Below are positions 1 through 8,759 of a stretch of 18,354 nt of DNA, piece by piece. Made by a program: the position numbers and the translations under genes. The DNA comes from JAAGZL01 sp964628835 (GTDB taxonomy: Bacteria > Pseudomonadota > Gammaproteobacteria > Chromatiales > Chromatiaceae). The stretch covers positions 1 through 18,354 of the forward strand of contig CAZVME010000067.1 of NCBI GenBank assembly GCA_964628835.1. Reading direction: 5' to 3'. Below the pieces are notes generated by a model that was given only the letters and a program-made list of their open reading frames with translations, did not search any database and was not told the origin of the DNA. How positions within the stretch are numbered: the stretch's first letter is position 1; each line of letters opens with the position of its first letter.

Positions 1-1
1 G

Positions 2-2494
2 CTGGATATCTCCGAGGCCCTGAAGCAGGGTAACCGCGATACTGCCGCCGGCCGCCTGCTGATGGAACGGGGCGAGATCAGTGGCCGCACCGCCGGACGT
101 TTTCGCAACGTGCAGGAGATCATCAATCTGCCCATCACCCTGCCCGGCAAGGATGGAAAATCCCGCATGGTGTATCTGGGAGAGGTGGCTCAGGTGATCG
201 ACGGGGCCGAAGAGGAGCGCCTGCGGGTGCGCCATAACGGCCTGCCCGGGATCAAGCTCTCCATCCAGAAACAGCCCCAGGCCAATACGGTCTCGGTGGT
301 GGACGCTGTAAACGCACGTCTGGCCCAGCTGCAGGCGGACAAGCTGATCCCCCAGGATATCCAGATAGACACGGTGGACGACCAGGCCCTGTATGTACGC
401 CGTGCCCTGAACAACGCCGTCACCGCCGCCTCCAGCGGTGCTATCCTGGCCATGGGTGTGGTGTACCTGTTTCTGGGTAGCCTGCGCCGCACCCTGATCA
501 TAGGTAGCGCCATCCCTATCGCCATCCTGGTCACCTTTACCCTGATGGCCAGTGGCAACCTCACCCTGAACATCATGACCCTGGGCGGGCTGGCTCTGGG
601 CATCGGCATGCTGGTGGACAGCACCATCGTTATGCTGGAGAACATCTACCGGCACCAGCGCGAAACAGGAAATGGTCAGGACAGTCGATTCGACACCACC
701 GCCTCTGTGGAGGCCGCAGCCGAAGTTAATAGCGCCATTGTGGCCTCCACCTCCACCAATCTGGCGGCAGTGCTGCCATTCCTGTTTATCACCGGTCTGG
801 TGGGGCTGCTGTTTCGGGAGCTGATCTTCACCATCTCGGCCGCCATCGCCGCCTCCATGCTGGTGGCCCTGACCCTGGTTCCGGCTCTGGCCGGGCGCAT
901 CCAGGCCAAAAGCGAAGGAGTGTTACGGCGTGGAGTAAACCTGGTCATGGACCGTCTACGCGACGGCTATACGTTTCTCCTGGGACATCTGCTCAAGGTG
1001 TACTGGTTGATTATTATCCTGTTCATAGGGGGGCTGGTAACCTCTCTCAACCACTTTTCCGATACCAAACAAATCTTTCTGCCCAATCTGGACGAAGGCA
1101 GGGTCAGCATATATATCACCGCCGACCGTGGCATTAATCTCTCCAGTATGAACTTGGTGACCTCCAGGCTGGAAAAGCTAATGGCAGTACAGCCGGAGGT
1201 GGAGGGCATCTTCACCATAGTGGGCGGTAGCGTCTTTGGCCGCTCCCAGCATGAGTCACCCAACCGCGCCAGTATCAAGGTGCAACTGCGGCCCGGGCCA
1301 GAACGTGGCGGCAGCAGCATGCAGTGGATCCAGCGCATGCGCCAACAGGTGGCAGCCATGCAACTGGCCGGAGTAAAGGTGCATATGCGTATGCGCAGCA
1401 TCCGGGGTATCCGTCTGAACCGCAGTGACGATGACCTGGCCTTTCGTATCAAGGGCCCAGAACTACATGTACTAGAGGAGATCGCCCACCGGGTAACTGA
1501 ACGTCTGGACGGGGTGGCCGGCCTGCGCAACGTGCAACACTCATCTGAAGACCGGAATCAGGAGCTGTCGGTTCAGGTGGACCGGGAACGCGCTGCAGCC
1601 TATGGATTGGCGGTGGAGGATATCGGCAAGGTGGTGCGCTTCGCCCTGGAGGGCAGCAACGTTACCGACTTCATCACCGATGACCGCTCCATCGATGTGC
1701 TGTTGCGGCTGGACCGCAGTGGCATGTCCAATCCATCAGATGTAGAGAACATCATCCTGTTCAGCAACACAGAGCCCCGGGTACCGGTGCGCCTGTCGGA
1801 TATCGCCCAGGTCAATCTGGTGGCGGCCCCGGCTGCCATCATGCGCGATCAGCAGCAGCGGATCGTAGAGGTAACCGCCGGTATGGCGGCTGGAGTGACT
1901 TTGTCACAGGCCTTGAATGACGCACGGAACCAACTGGAAGGATTGGAGATTCCTGCCGGCTACAGCCTGTACGACGCGGGCAGTCTGGAGACCCTGCAAG
2001 AGGGACAGGACCTGAGTATGCAGCTACTGATGCTGGCACTGTTTTTGGTGTTTGTGGTGATGGCAGTACAGTACGAATCTCTGCGCAATCCGCTGGTGAT
2101 CATACTCAGCGTACCCTTCGCCTCCATCGGTGTGATACTGGGTCTGGAGTGGACCGGACTACCGATCTCCATGCCGGTGTGGCTGGGTCTGATCATGCTG
2201 GCAGGGATTGTGGTGAACAACTCCATCGTACTGGTGGAGTATATCGAGATAGAGCGCAGCCGGGGTATGGAACTGATCCCGGCCATCATTGCAGCGGCCC
2301 ACCTGCGGCTGCGTCCGATCCTGATGACCACACTTACTACGGTAGTGGGAATGCTGCCACTGGCCATGGCCCTGGGCGAGGGCTCGGAGATGCTGCAACC
2401 GCTGGCAGTTACCATCGTCTCCGGCCTGCTGTTCTCCAGTCTGGTGAGCCTGCTGTTGGTGCCATCTTTTTATCGGTTGTTGGCCAAACGATAA
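2..2494 (+). CDS. RND-family efflux transporter permease, C-terminal ~830 residues (5' end outside window)
   Basis: Inner-membrane proton-driven pump subunit of the RND superfamily, expected to work with a periplasmic adaptor and an outer-membrane channel. The frame is open from base 2, before the first ATG at 62, so the gene begins upstream; about 830 residues are visible against roughly 1,030 for the family, so about 200 N-terminal residues are missing. TM segments cluster at bases ~430-640 and ~750-890, and again at ~2020-2490, separated by the second large periplasmic loop, as expected. The TM4 motif reads GMLVDSTIVMLEN (Asp codon at 617-619): one acidic residue, where AcrB has two (D407/D408). 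The TM10 segment reads GIVVNNSIVLVEY, lacking the AcrB lysine. It therefore belongs to a non-AcrB subgroup; the substrate (drug, lipid or metal) cannot be told. No partner gene is visible downstream; the adaptor is probably upstream. Confidence 0.93.
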   Translation: MDISEALKQGNRDTAAGRLLMERGEISGRTAGRFRNVQEIINLPITLPGKDGKSRMVYLGEVAQVIDGAEEERLRVRHNGLPGIKLSIQKQPQANTVSVVDAVNARLAQLQADKLIPQDIQIDTVDDQALYVRRALNNAVTAASSGAILAMGVVYLFLGSLRRTLIIGSAIPIAILVTFTLMASGNLTLNIMTLGGLALGIGMLVDSTIVMLENIYRHQRETGNGQDSRFDTTASVEAAAEVNSAIVASTSTNLAAVLPFLFITGLVGLLFRELIFTISAAIAASMLVALTLVPALAGRIQAKSEGVLRRGVNLVMDRLRDGYTFLLGHLLKVYWLIIILFIGGLVTSLNHFSDTKQIFLPNLDEGRVSIYITADRGINLSSMNLVTSRLEKLMAVQPEVEGIFTIVGGSVFGRSQHESPNRASIKVQLRPGPERGGSSMQWIQRMRQQVAAMQLAGVKVHMRMRSIRGIRLNRSDDDLAFRIKGPELHVLEEIAHRVTERLDGVAGLRNVQHSSEDRNQELSVQVDRERAAAYGLAVEDIGKVVRFALEGSNVTDFITDDRSIDVLLRLDRSGMSNPSDVENIILFSNTEPRVPVRLSDIAQVNLVAAPAAIMRDQQQRIVEVTAGMAAGVTLSQALNDARNQLEGLEIPAGYSLYDAGSLETLQEGQDLSMQLLMLALFLVFVVMAVQYESLRNPLVIILSVPFASIGVILGLEWTGLPISMPVWLGLIMLAGIVVNNSIVLVEYIEIERSRGMELIPAIIAAAHLRLRPILMTTLTTVVGMLPLAMALGEGSEMLQPLAVTIVSGLLFSSLVSLLLVPSFYRLLAKR

Positions 2495-2498
2495 AAAT

Positions 2499-2591
2499 CT
2501 CTCGCGCAAAGACGCAAGGCACGCCAAGAGAATCAAAAAAGATCAATACATGAGATTTCGTTACTTTGCGTTCTTGGCGTCTTGGCGAGAG
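2499..2591. repeat. Imperfect inverted repeat of ACGCAAAG/ACGCCAAG units between convergent genes
   Basis: The left arm (2499-2532) and the reverse complement of the right arm (2561-2591) both start CTCTCGC and continue as short GC-rich units of the type AGACGC, ACGC, CAAAG/CCAAG, with a few one-base gaps. The intervening loop is about 28 bases. It starts 5 bases after the RND stop codon and ends 34 bases before the stop of the convergent ParA gene, where a bidirectional terminator would be expected. There is no clean U tract. It looks like one copy of a dispersed palindromic intergenic repeat; copy number cannot be judged from one window. Confidence 0.6.
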
Positions 2592-2624
2592 TTAATGATC
2601 AGACCCTGGATCAACACTCAGACC

Positions 2625-3374
2625 CTAAATAGAGATTCCGGCTCTGACCTCTGCCCATAGCGCCTCATAGGCAGCACTGGCTGGTCCTCTGGCGGCATAC
2701 TCCATCAACGGCTGACGAAATACCCCCATGCGCTCCACGTCACTGGCGTAAGGGATATGGGATGTGAGCAGTTCATCATAGTGATACGGCAGCTGTTCCA
2801 GCATCTCAATATGCATACGTTTTCGTCGGTCTACCATGGAGAAAAACGGCATGATTTTCAGATCACCCAGGCCGTTGGCGGCCACAAAATCCAGCAGCTG
2901 GCGGTAGGTGCGCAGTGACAGGGTGGTGGGAATAGTGGGGACCAGCAGTGCATCGGTGGCCTGAAAGATGTTCTCCGATACCAAGGAGATGCTGGGTGGG
3001 CAGTCGAGAAAGATCAGGTCGTACTCATAGGAGAGGGGACGCAACAGCTTCAACAGCCGCAACGCCGGTTTCTTTGCCTCATCCAGTAACAGATCCATAT
3101 TGCGATAGGAGAAATCTGCCGGTAACAGATCCAGGTTTTCAAAGTCAGTTCCCTTGATCAGATCATCCAGATCTATCTTGCCCCGCAACAGCTTCTTACT
3201 ACCACCCTTGACCTTGGGCTTAATACGAAAATAGAAGCTGGCCGCCCCCTGGGGGTCCAAATCCCATACCAGGGTTCTATACCCCTGTCTGGCCGCGAGG
3301 TAGGCTAGATTTACCGCTGTGGCCGTCTTACCCACTCCCCCCTTGATGTTGTAGACCCCGAGGATGCGCATCAC
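2625..3374 (-). CDS. ParA/MinD-family ATPase, paired with CHAD protein
   Basis: A 249-residue deviant-Walker-A ATPase of the ParA/Soj type, which dimerises on ATP and usually binds DNA or membrane non-specifically to position a cargo. The deviant P-loop KGGVGKT is at residues 11-17, with the family lysine at 11. WDLDPQG is at 37-43 (D40) and the Walker B strand LIFLDCPP at 120-127 (D124). The start is GTG at 3374 or the ATG directly after it (3371); GAGGGG lies 6 bases before the GTG. The GTG overlaps the stop codon of the upstream CHAD gene by 4 bp, so the two are probably translationally coupled. No ParB-like gene is visible and no parS-like repeat was noticed, so chromosome or plasmid partition is unlikely. 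The CHAD partner suggests a granule- or polyphosphate-related cargo (inference). Confidence 0.92.
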   Translation of the reverse strand: MMRILGVYNIKGGVGKTATAVNLAYLAARQGYRTLVWDLDPQGAASFYFRIKPKVKGGSKKLLRGKIDLDDLIKGTDFENLDLLPADFSYRNMDLLLDEAKKPALRLLKLLRPLSYEYDLIFLDCPPSISLVSENIFQATDALLVPTIPTTLSLRTYRQLLDFVAANGLGDLKIMPFFSMVDRRKRMHIEMLEQLPYHYDELLTSHIPYASDVERMGVFRQPLMEYAARGPASAAYEALWAEVRAGISI

Positions 3375-4963
3375 CGTTTGCCCCTCTTGGTTCCCGATGC
3401 AAGCAGGCTGCGAAACATACGCTGGTTTTGCGGACAGGAAAAACTGGTGAAGCGCTGTGCAAACTTCAAGTGCACCTGTTGCTGCCGCCGCAACAGGCCA
3501 TCCACCAGCATGCCCATGGCCAGCAGGGTGTCATGTGGCGTCTCTCTCTCCTCCACCATCTGCCGCGCATACTCGCGCAGCTTGTCTGCCTGCACCTCAA
3601 GGTCCTGAAAGTCGCCAAGATTGTCCAGCAACTCTTTCAATGCCTTGATCAGGCTGGAGATCTTTTTGTTTGGATACAGGTGCCGGAAAAATTCCATAAG
3701 ATAACGCAGTTTTTTACACTCCTTGCGCAGATCATGCAGGCTCTCAGCCGGAGATTCATCATTGATCTCCGAACCATGTTTCAGCACCCGCCGGTACATC
3801 TTGTGGATGCGCCGATTTGCCAGTTGCACAATCGGCGTTGCCGCATCGGGTGGGTTATCGGCCTGATCATCAGATGCGGTCGTCTCAAGGAAGTCACGCC
3901 ACTCTTTCAGCAGTTTGCGAAAGTGCGGTGAGTTGATCTTCTGCACCAAAATACGTTGCTCCATCTTCTGGTGTTTTTCCAGAAAATCATGCAGAGGATT
4001 AAGGTCGTCCCGAAACCTCTGTGGCAGGCTGTCCCGGTAGTTATCAAACCCCAGAAGAAATACATCCATATCCCGGGTGGGGCCAGTAACCTGCCCCACC
4101 CAGGCCAGACGTGACTTGAATCTATCCAGCTCTGCATCACTGAATACACCCTTTATCTGGGTCAAGCCCGAGCGGGTTCGACGCACCGCCACCCGCAGGT
4201 CATGCAGAAATTCCGAATCCAGGTCGGCCTTCATCCCCGGTATGTTTGTCTCGATGATATCCAGCAGATGGAGATGGATCTGCTTGGCCGCCAGATCAGA
4301 GCGCAGCTTCGGGTCGAAGCTGAAACTGAGTTTGGAGCTATAGTCGCCAGCCTCTCTTCCAATGGCCTGTAACGACTCGTCCATGATACTGACTTTGGCA
4401 ACGGTGAGACTGAATTTATCTCGCAACAACTTCTGCATGCAGATCAGTGGCTTTGGGTAACCCCGCACCGGCAGCAGTCTGACACTGTAGCCGCAAAACC
4501 AGTACTTCCCACTTCCAGGAGCCCGGCTGCTGTTTTGTTCCACCAAGACACGCAGAACCGTCTTCTCGGCGCTGTCCAGTAGACGCAATGAACGCACCCG
4601 ACTTTTTGTCTCCACCTGTGGCAACAAGGACCTGACACCCAGCAACCGCGCAACCGAATCCTGAATCGGGCCCGGGGGAATATCGGCAGAAAACTTGGGG
4701 CTGGCCCCAGTTAGTACAGCCCGTACGCTGGGGGCCAGTTTGGGAATGCCACTCTGATGCAACCGGGTGACCCCATCTCCCTGTTCGGTCCAGAGAGTTA
4801 TCCCACGGGAGTAGAGACGCCAGTCAAAACTGTCCAGAAAGGTGTGAGTGACTATACGGGTGGGTTCCTCCAGCAGGCTGTGATGCTTGTGAATGGCGGC
4901 CATTACCTCATCCAGATGCATTTCACCCGGTATGGAAAGGCGCACTTCCTGTTGTTTGGTCAT
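3371..4963 (-). CDS. CYTH-like/CHAD domain protein (polyphosphate-associated)
   Basis: A 530-residue protein. The N-terminal ~200 residues resemble CYTH/triphosphate-tunnel enzymes: the stretch with FLDSFDWRLYSRGITLW matches the family's 'YYDT..RL...G..LR' strand pair. The N-terminal ExExK signature is reduced to QEVRLSIPG, so catalysis is doubtful. The C-terminal ~290 residues are a CHAD domain with its two basic, histidine-containing helices (FLHDLRVAVRRTRSG and LHDLRKECKKLRYLMEF). CHAD domains are known to bind polyphosphate and localise to polyphosphate granules. The start chosen is ATG 4963, which has GGAG 4 bases upstream; an in-frame ATG at 4996 has no ribosome site. The stop overlaps the ParA start by 4 bp, making this the first gene of a two-gene operon. 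The function of the pair is inferred; domain identity is solid for CHAD and good for CYTH-like. Confidence 0.9.
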   Translation of the reverse strand: MTKQQEVRLSIPGEMHLDEVMAAIHKHHSLLEEPTRIVTHTFLDSFDWRLYSRGITLWTEQGDGVTRLHQSGIPKLAPSVRAVLTGASPKFSADIPPGPIQDSVARLLGVRSLLPQVETKSRVRSLRLLDSAEKTVLRVLVEQNSSRAPGSGKYWFCGYSVRLLPVRGYPKPLICMQKLLRDKFSLTVAKVSIMDESLQAIGREAGDYSSKLSFSFDPKLRSDLAAKQIHLHLLDIIETNIPGMKADLDSEFLHDLRVAVRRTRSGLTQIKGVFSDAELDRFKSRLAWVGQVTGPTRDMDVFLLGFDNYRDSLPQRFRDDLNPLHDFLEKHQKMEQRILVQKINSPHFRKLLKEWRDFLETTASDDQADNPPDAATPIVQLANRRIHKMYRRVLKHGSEINDESPAESLHDLRKECKKLRYLMEFFRHLYPNKKISSLIKALKELLDNLGDFQDLEVQADKLREYARQMVEERETPHDTLLAMGMLVDGLLRRQQQVHLKFAQRFTSFSCPQNQRMFRSLLASGTKRGKR

Positions 4964-5266
4964 ATTACTCCGTGCAGTAGCCGCCACCAGAAACATAGGG
5001 CAAATCTTGCGTAAGAGGCTGTGGTGTGATCAGCGAAAAAGCAACATGCTTAAAGCTGTTCTACTCTTATACGTGATTATCAAGAAATCCGGTAGCCCTG
5101 AAAGTCTCAGGGCCAATTGAACAGGATTTTGATTTTTATCGCCACCTGATCAAGTTTTAATGACTATAATTCTTAGCGGTGTTGCGGTACAGGGGGTTAT
5201 CAACTGTAAGTTTCGGTTTCCAAACTCGGCACCGACCCATATATATACCATTTTGCAGGGAGCATT
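4964..5266. promoter_or_regulatory. Divergent intergenic region with candidate -10 box
   Basis: About 300 bases separate the CHAD gene (-) from the small ORF and c-di-GMP gene (+). It is AT-richer than the flanking genes. A TATAAT lies at 5165-5170 on the plus strand, about 97 bases before the GTG of the small ORF, preceded by TGAC, which resembles an extended -10; no good -35 hexamer is found 16-18 bases upstream. A minus-strand promoter for CHAD-parA should also be here, but I could not pick one with confidence. Confidence 0.3.
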
Positions 5267-5431
5267 GTGTCTAATAATCCAATAGCAAGCGTTTCGGTGG
5301 GGATAATCAAACCACAGATTTTTGGCATCTATACTGCCATGCTGCCGCCCAATGCCTGGACGGATGTGATTAAAATAAAAATATCTGGTCTGCAAACCAC
5401 GTATGGTGAGTACATGGCCTCTAGAGCATGA
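5267..5431 (+). CDS. Possible 54-residue small protein translationally coupled to the GGDEF-EAL gene
   Basis: A GTG-started frame of 54 codons preceded by GGGAG 4 bases upstream. It ends in a TGA that overlaps the ATG of the following GGDEF-EAL gene in the form ATGA. That overlap matters because the GGDEF-EAL start has no evident ribosome site of its own, so coupling would explain its translation. The peptide is moderately hydrophobic in its first half (VGIIKPQIFGIYTAMLPP) and has no domain I recognise. The frame is open upstream to base 5210 without another start codon. A longer frame on the opposite strand covers the same stretch but lacks comparable signals. It could be a genuine leader or small regulatory protein, or chance. 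Confidence 0.4.
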   Translation: MSNNPIASVSVGIIKPQIFGIYTAMLPPNAWTDVIKIKISGLQTTYGEYMASRA

Positions 5432-8322
5432 AGCCCAGTCATAGCAATATATTCTGCTACCTGCTGCTTCTGGGATTAGGCATCACCCTACTGACACTGA
5501 ATCCACTGCAGCTTGACACCGCCAGACATCAGGCAGTTGTCGAGGATCTTAACCAGCTCAAGCGGTTAAACTCAAATATTGACAGAGAACTACTACACAT
5601 CGGCTTTTCTCCCTCCCAGCACTTTGACAGCATCACTGTATCTATCCGTAACATCCGTACTCTGAAAAGCTCTCTACTGGAACAGGAGGTAAGCGGCATA
5701 GCTGGAGTCGAAGTACTGCTGGAACAGATGGATCATGAATTGGAGCGGAAGATACAGGCATCGGAAAAGGTGGTGTCCAATTTTGCAGCGCTGAATAAAT
5801 CCCTGCACTTTCTCCCCATACTGGTTGATGAGTTCACTATCCAGACTGACAACAAGTGGAACTCCCTAGTGCGACAACTTACCATGGAGATCATACAGTT
5901 CAACAGGGATCCCAGCGACAACAGAAAGCTGTCAATAAACTCAAATCTAGCACAACTTGAGGGACTGGTTATACCGGATACAACACAGCAGCTACGCCAG
6001 TCAATCCAGACCCATACCGAGACGATCATTACCGCCAGAGAGCAAGTGTCTGGAGATATTCGTGCTCTGTTCAGCATACCCACAGAACGGATTCTGGACC
6101 GGCTATCCACACGCTACGCCACCCATCAGATTCACACCATTGATAGCGCCAAGCAGCTGCGTTATCTGCAAAACCTGATCATCTTAATCCTGATAGCAGG
6201 TATCGCCTACTTCATAAGCCGGATCAAATCTTCCAAGATTACCCTGCGTCAAAATGAAGAGCGGCTGATGCATGCATTGGAAGGCGCCAACAATGGCCTG
6301 TGGGACTGGAATATCAAAAGCGACACACTATACCTGAGCCCACGTTTTGAAATAATGCTGGGGTATGACCCAGGTGAGATTGTACCCACAATAACCGACC
6401 TAAAGACCCTCATCCACCCGAAGGAGATAGATCTGGTGAGAAACAGGCTTCGGGAGCACCTTAAGGGCAACTCAGCTATATTTGAGAGCGAACACAGATT
6501 CAGAAAGAAGGATGGAACCTGGGTCTGGACCCTGGTTTGTGGCAAGGTGGTTGAAAGAGACCAGGAACAGAAAGCCATACGCATAGTTGGAACGCAAACA
6601 GATATAAGCGAACGTAAAATTGCCGAGGAGCAGCTGCAACAGGGTTCGATGGTATTTGAAACTGTCTCTGAGGCCGTAATGATATGTGACCGTAAGAATA
6701 AGATTGTCGCGGTCAACCAGGCCTTTAGCAACATAACCGGGTATACCGAACAAGAGGTGCTTGGCAAGAACCCCAGGATACTCAGCTCTGGCAAACACGA
6801 CCAGAACTTCTACCACAAGATGTGGAAAGATCTAAGCACCACCGGGGTATGGCAGGGCGAGATCTGGAACCGAAAAAAGGATGGTGCAATATTCCCGGAA
6901 TGGCTCTCCATTGCAACCCTCAACAGTTCCGATAACAAGGTAGATCGCTATATATCTGTTTTCAGCGACATAACCAAGCGCAAGGAAGATGAGGACCTGA
7001 TCCGCTTTCAGGCCAACTATGACGCCTTGACCGAACTCCCCAACAGACACCTGCTGATGGAACGCCTGGGGTTTGAGTTACAGCGGGCCAAGCGCGAGAA
7101 CACCCTGGTTGCCCTGATGTTTATAGATCTGGACCGGTTCAAACCGGTCAACGACACCTACGGCCACAGCGTCGGTGACCAACTACTGTGGGAGGTTTCT
7201 AAACGGCTCACCACTCATGTACGCGAAACAGACATGGTGGCACGTTTAGGTGGGGATGAGTTTACTATCATCCTGCCGAATATTGAGGGCCTGAATGAAG
7301 TTGAACATATGGCGCAACGAATATTAAACGAGGTGTCGCAACCATTTCATCTCGACCGGCACGAGCTATTCATCTCCATTAGCATTGGCGTCACCATTTA
7401 TCCGAATGACGCCACCGATCTGCCAACACTCATGACCAATGCCGACAATGCCATGTATCGGGCCAAGGACAACGGCAGAAATACCTTCTGCTTTTTTACC
7501 CACGAAATGAATCATCATGCCAAGGAGATGTTGCGACTGGAAAATGACCTGCACCGCGCTCTGCAAAGGGGTGAACTGATACCATATTTCCAGCCGATGA
7601 TAGATCTGGATTCGGGCGAACTGGTTGGCGCCGAGGCCCTGTTAAGGTGGAAGCATCCCAAACTTGGAATACTGCAACCAGACGACTTTATACCAGTGGC
7701 CGAGGCCACCGGCCTGATCGTTCCCATAGGCAGGTGGCTGCTGGAGCTGGCATGCTGTCATATAATGCGCTGGCGGGACAGTGGCCTTGACCTGCAAAGA
7801 GTGTGTATAAACATATCAGGACGACAGTTCAGAGACGATCTGCTAAGCGTCATTCAAAATGCCCTGGAAAGCAGTGGCCTGGAGCCTGAGTGTCTGGAAC
7901 TGGAGATAGTTGAAAATATTTTGCTAGAGGAAAACCAGGAGAACAACTATATCCTGAAACAGCTGAATGATATGGGGGTGCGTCTTGCAATCGATGATTT
8001 TGGAACCGGTTATTCATCCCTGAGTTATCTTAAGCAGTTCCCGTTTGATGTACTAAAAATCAATCACACCTTTATCAAAGGACTACCAGATAGCAAAGAT
8101 GACACCACCCTGGTTAATACCATAATAAACATGGCACATGGACTTGGCCTGGAGATTGTGGCAGAAGGGGTTGAGTCTAAAAGACAGCTTGAGCATCTGC
8201 GTTCACTGGATTGCCACCTGGCGCAGGGGTTCTATTTCAGCAAACCGGTGGCAGCCCACCTATTTGAAAAACGCATGAAGAAGCTGTTTACCGATAAACT
8301 TCTTGATGAGGAGGGTGCGTAA
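5428..8322 (+). CDS. Membrane sensor with PAS-PAS-GGDEF-EAL domains (c-di-GMP turnover)
   Basis: A 964-residue inner-membrane c-di-GMP enzyme. TM1 is at ~8-26; an all-helical periplasmic sensor of ~220 residues (DAHL-like pattern) follows; TM2 is at ~248-266. Two PAS/PAC units lie at ~279-400 and ~405-525, then GGDEF and EAL. The cyclase motif GGDEF is intact at 608-612, and the inhibitory I-site RETD (RxxD) at 599-602 is at the usual distance. The phosphodiesterase side also looks intact: E736 in EAL, N795, E826 in EIVEN, D856/D857 in DDFGTGYSS, K877, E913 and Q933. The usual KID after K877 reads KIN. Either activity, or both, could operate. The start ATG follows an in-frame TAG by two codons and overlaps the stop of a possible small ORF. 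The ligand of the periplasmic domain is unknown. No terminator is evident downstream. Confidence 0.95.
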   Translation: MKPSHSNIFCYLLLLGLGITLLTLNPLQLDTARHQAVVEDLNQLKRLNSNIDRELLHIGFSPSQHFDSITVSIRNIRTLKSSLLEQEVSGIAGVEVLLEQMDHELERKIQASEKVVSNFAALNKSLHFLPILVDEFTIQTDNKWNSLVRQLTMEIIQFNRDPSDNRKLSINSNLAQLEGLVIPDTTQQLRQSIQTHTETIITAREQVSGDIRALFSIPTERILDRLSTRYATHQIHTIDSAKQLRYLQNLIILILIAGIAYFISRIKSSKITLRQNEERLMHALEGANNGLWDWNIKSDTLYLSPRFEIMLGYDPGEIVPTITDLKTLIHPKEIDLVRNRLREHLKGNSAIFESEHRFRKKDGTWVWTLVCGKVVERDQEQKAIRIVGTQTDISERKIAEEQLQQGSMVFETVSEAVMICDRKNKIVAVNQAFSNITGYTEQEVLGKNPRILSSGKHDQNFYHKMWKDLSTTGVWQGEIWNRKKDGAIFPEWLSIATLNSSDNKVDRYISVFSDITKRKEDEDLIRFQANYDALTELPNRHLLMERLGFELQRAKRENTLVALMFIDLDRFKPVNDTYGHSVGDQLLWEVSKRLTTHVRETDMVARLGGDEFTIILPNIEGLNEVEHMAQRILNEVSQPFHLDRHELFISISIGVTIYPNDATDLPTLMTNADNAMYRAKDNGRNTFCFFTHEMNHHAKEMLRLENDLHRALQRGELIPYFQPMIDLDSGELVGAEALLRWKHPKLGILQPDDFIPVAEATGLIVPIGRWLLELACCHIMRWRDSGLDLQRVCINISGRQFRDDLLSVIQNALESSGLEPECLELEIVENILLEENQENNYILKQLNDMGVRLAIDDFGTGYSSLSYLKQFPFDVLKINHTFIKGLPDSKDDTTLVNTIINMAHGLGLEIVAEGVESKRQLEHLRSLDCHLAQGFYFSKPVAAHLFEKRMKKLFTDKLLDEEGA

Positions 8323-8606
8323 GGGTAGTCACCACAACAGATCTGATGCAGTAGTTCTAACGTGACCTGGCAGTTAGTATTGAGCGTAGGGTCTCAAATG
8401 TGATGCGGTTTCAACCGGTCGATGCAACACATTGGTTAAATCGCTTTGCTGGTGCTTGGTTTTAATGGCAGGAACCGACACAAAGCCACCATTGATAGCT
8501 AGATGAAATATTCTCTATTCCACCACAATGTAGACCTACCAGGTCATCAATCGCTGCCAGCCATGGAGAGCAAAGCAGGCATCTGAACACGGCGTCCAGT
8601 CATTCG

Positions 8607-8651
8607 GGAGCTGACAACAGAGCGGTAACGAGCTTGCGATGTTGTCGCTCC
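8607..8651. repeat. Imperfect hairpin, 12-13 bp arms
   Basis: GGAGCTGACAACA (8607-8619) pairs with TGTTGTCGCTCC (8640-8651), with a single bulged base. The 20-base loop contains a further GAGC/GCTC-like pairing. It has no U tract, so it is not an evident terminator. It sits in the debris region before the 88-bp repeat. Confidence 0.45.
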
Positions 8652-8759
8652 GCGCCAGTGACCGGGACGGCCAGGGCACTAATAGGTTGTCGAAGGCCGA
8701 GTTGATTTTGGTGACTGGGACGCCCCAAAATCTTTCACGAGGTCAAAGACACGCTTGTG

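Noticed and set aside
2625..3374. ParA as a plasmid or chromosome partition gene
   Set aside because: No ParB-like gene or parS-like repeats nearby; the partner in the operon is a CHAD protein.
5150..5395. 81-residue minus-strand frame in the CHAD/GGDEF intergenic region
   Set aside because: No ribosome site or recognisable features; it overlaps the better-supported plus-strand small ORF.
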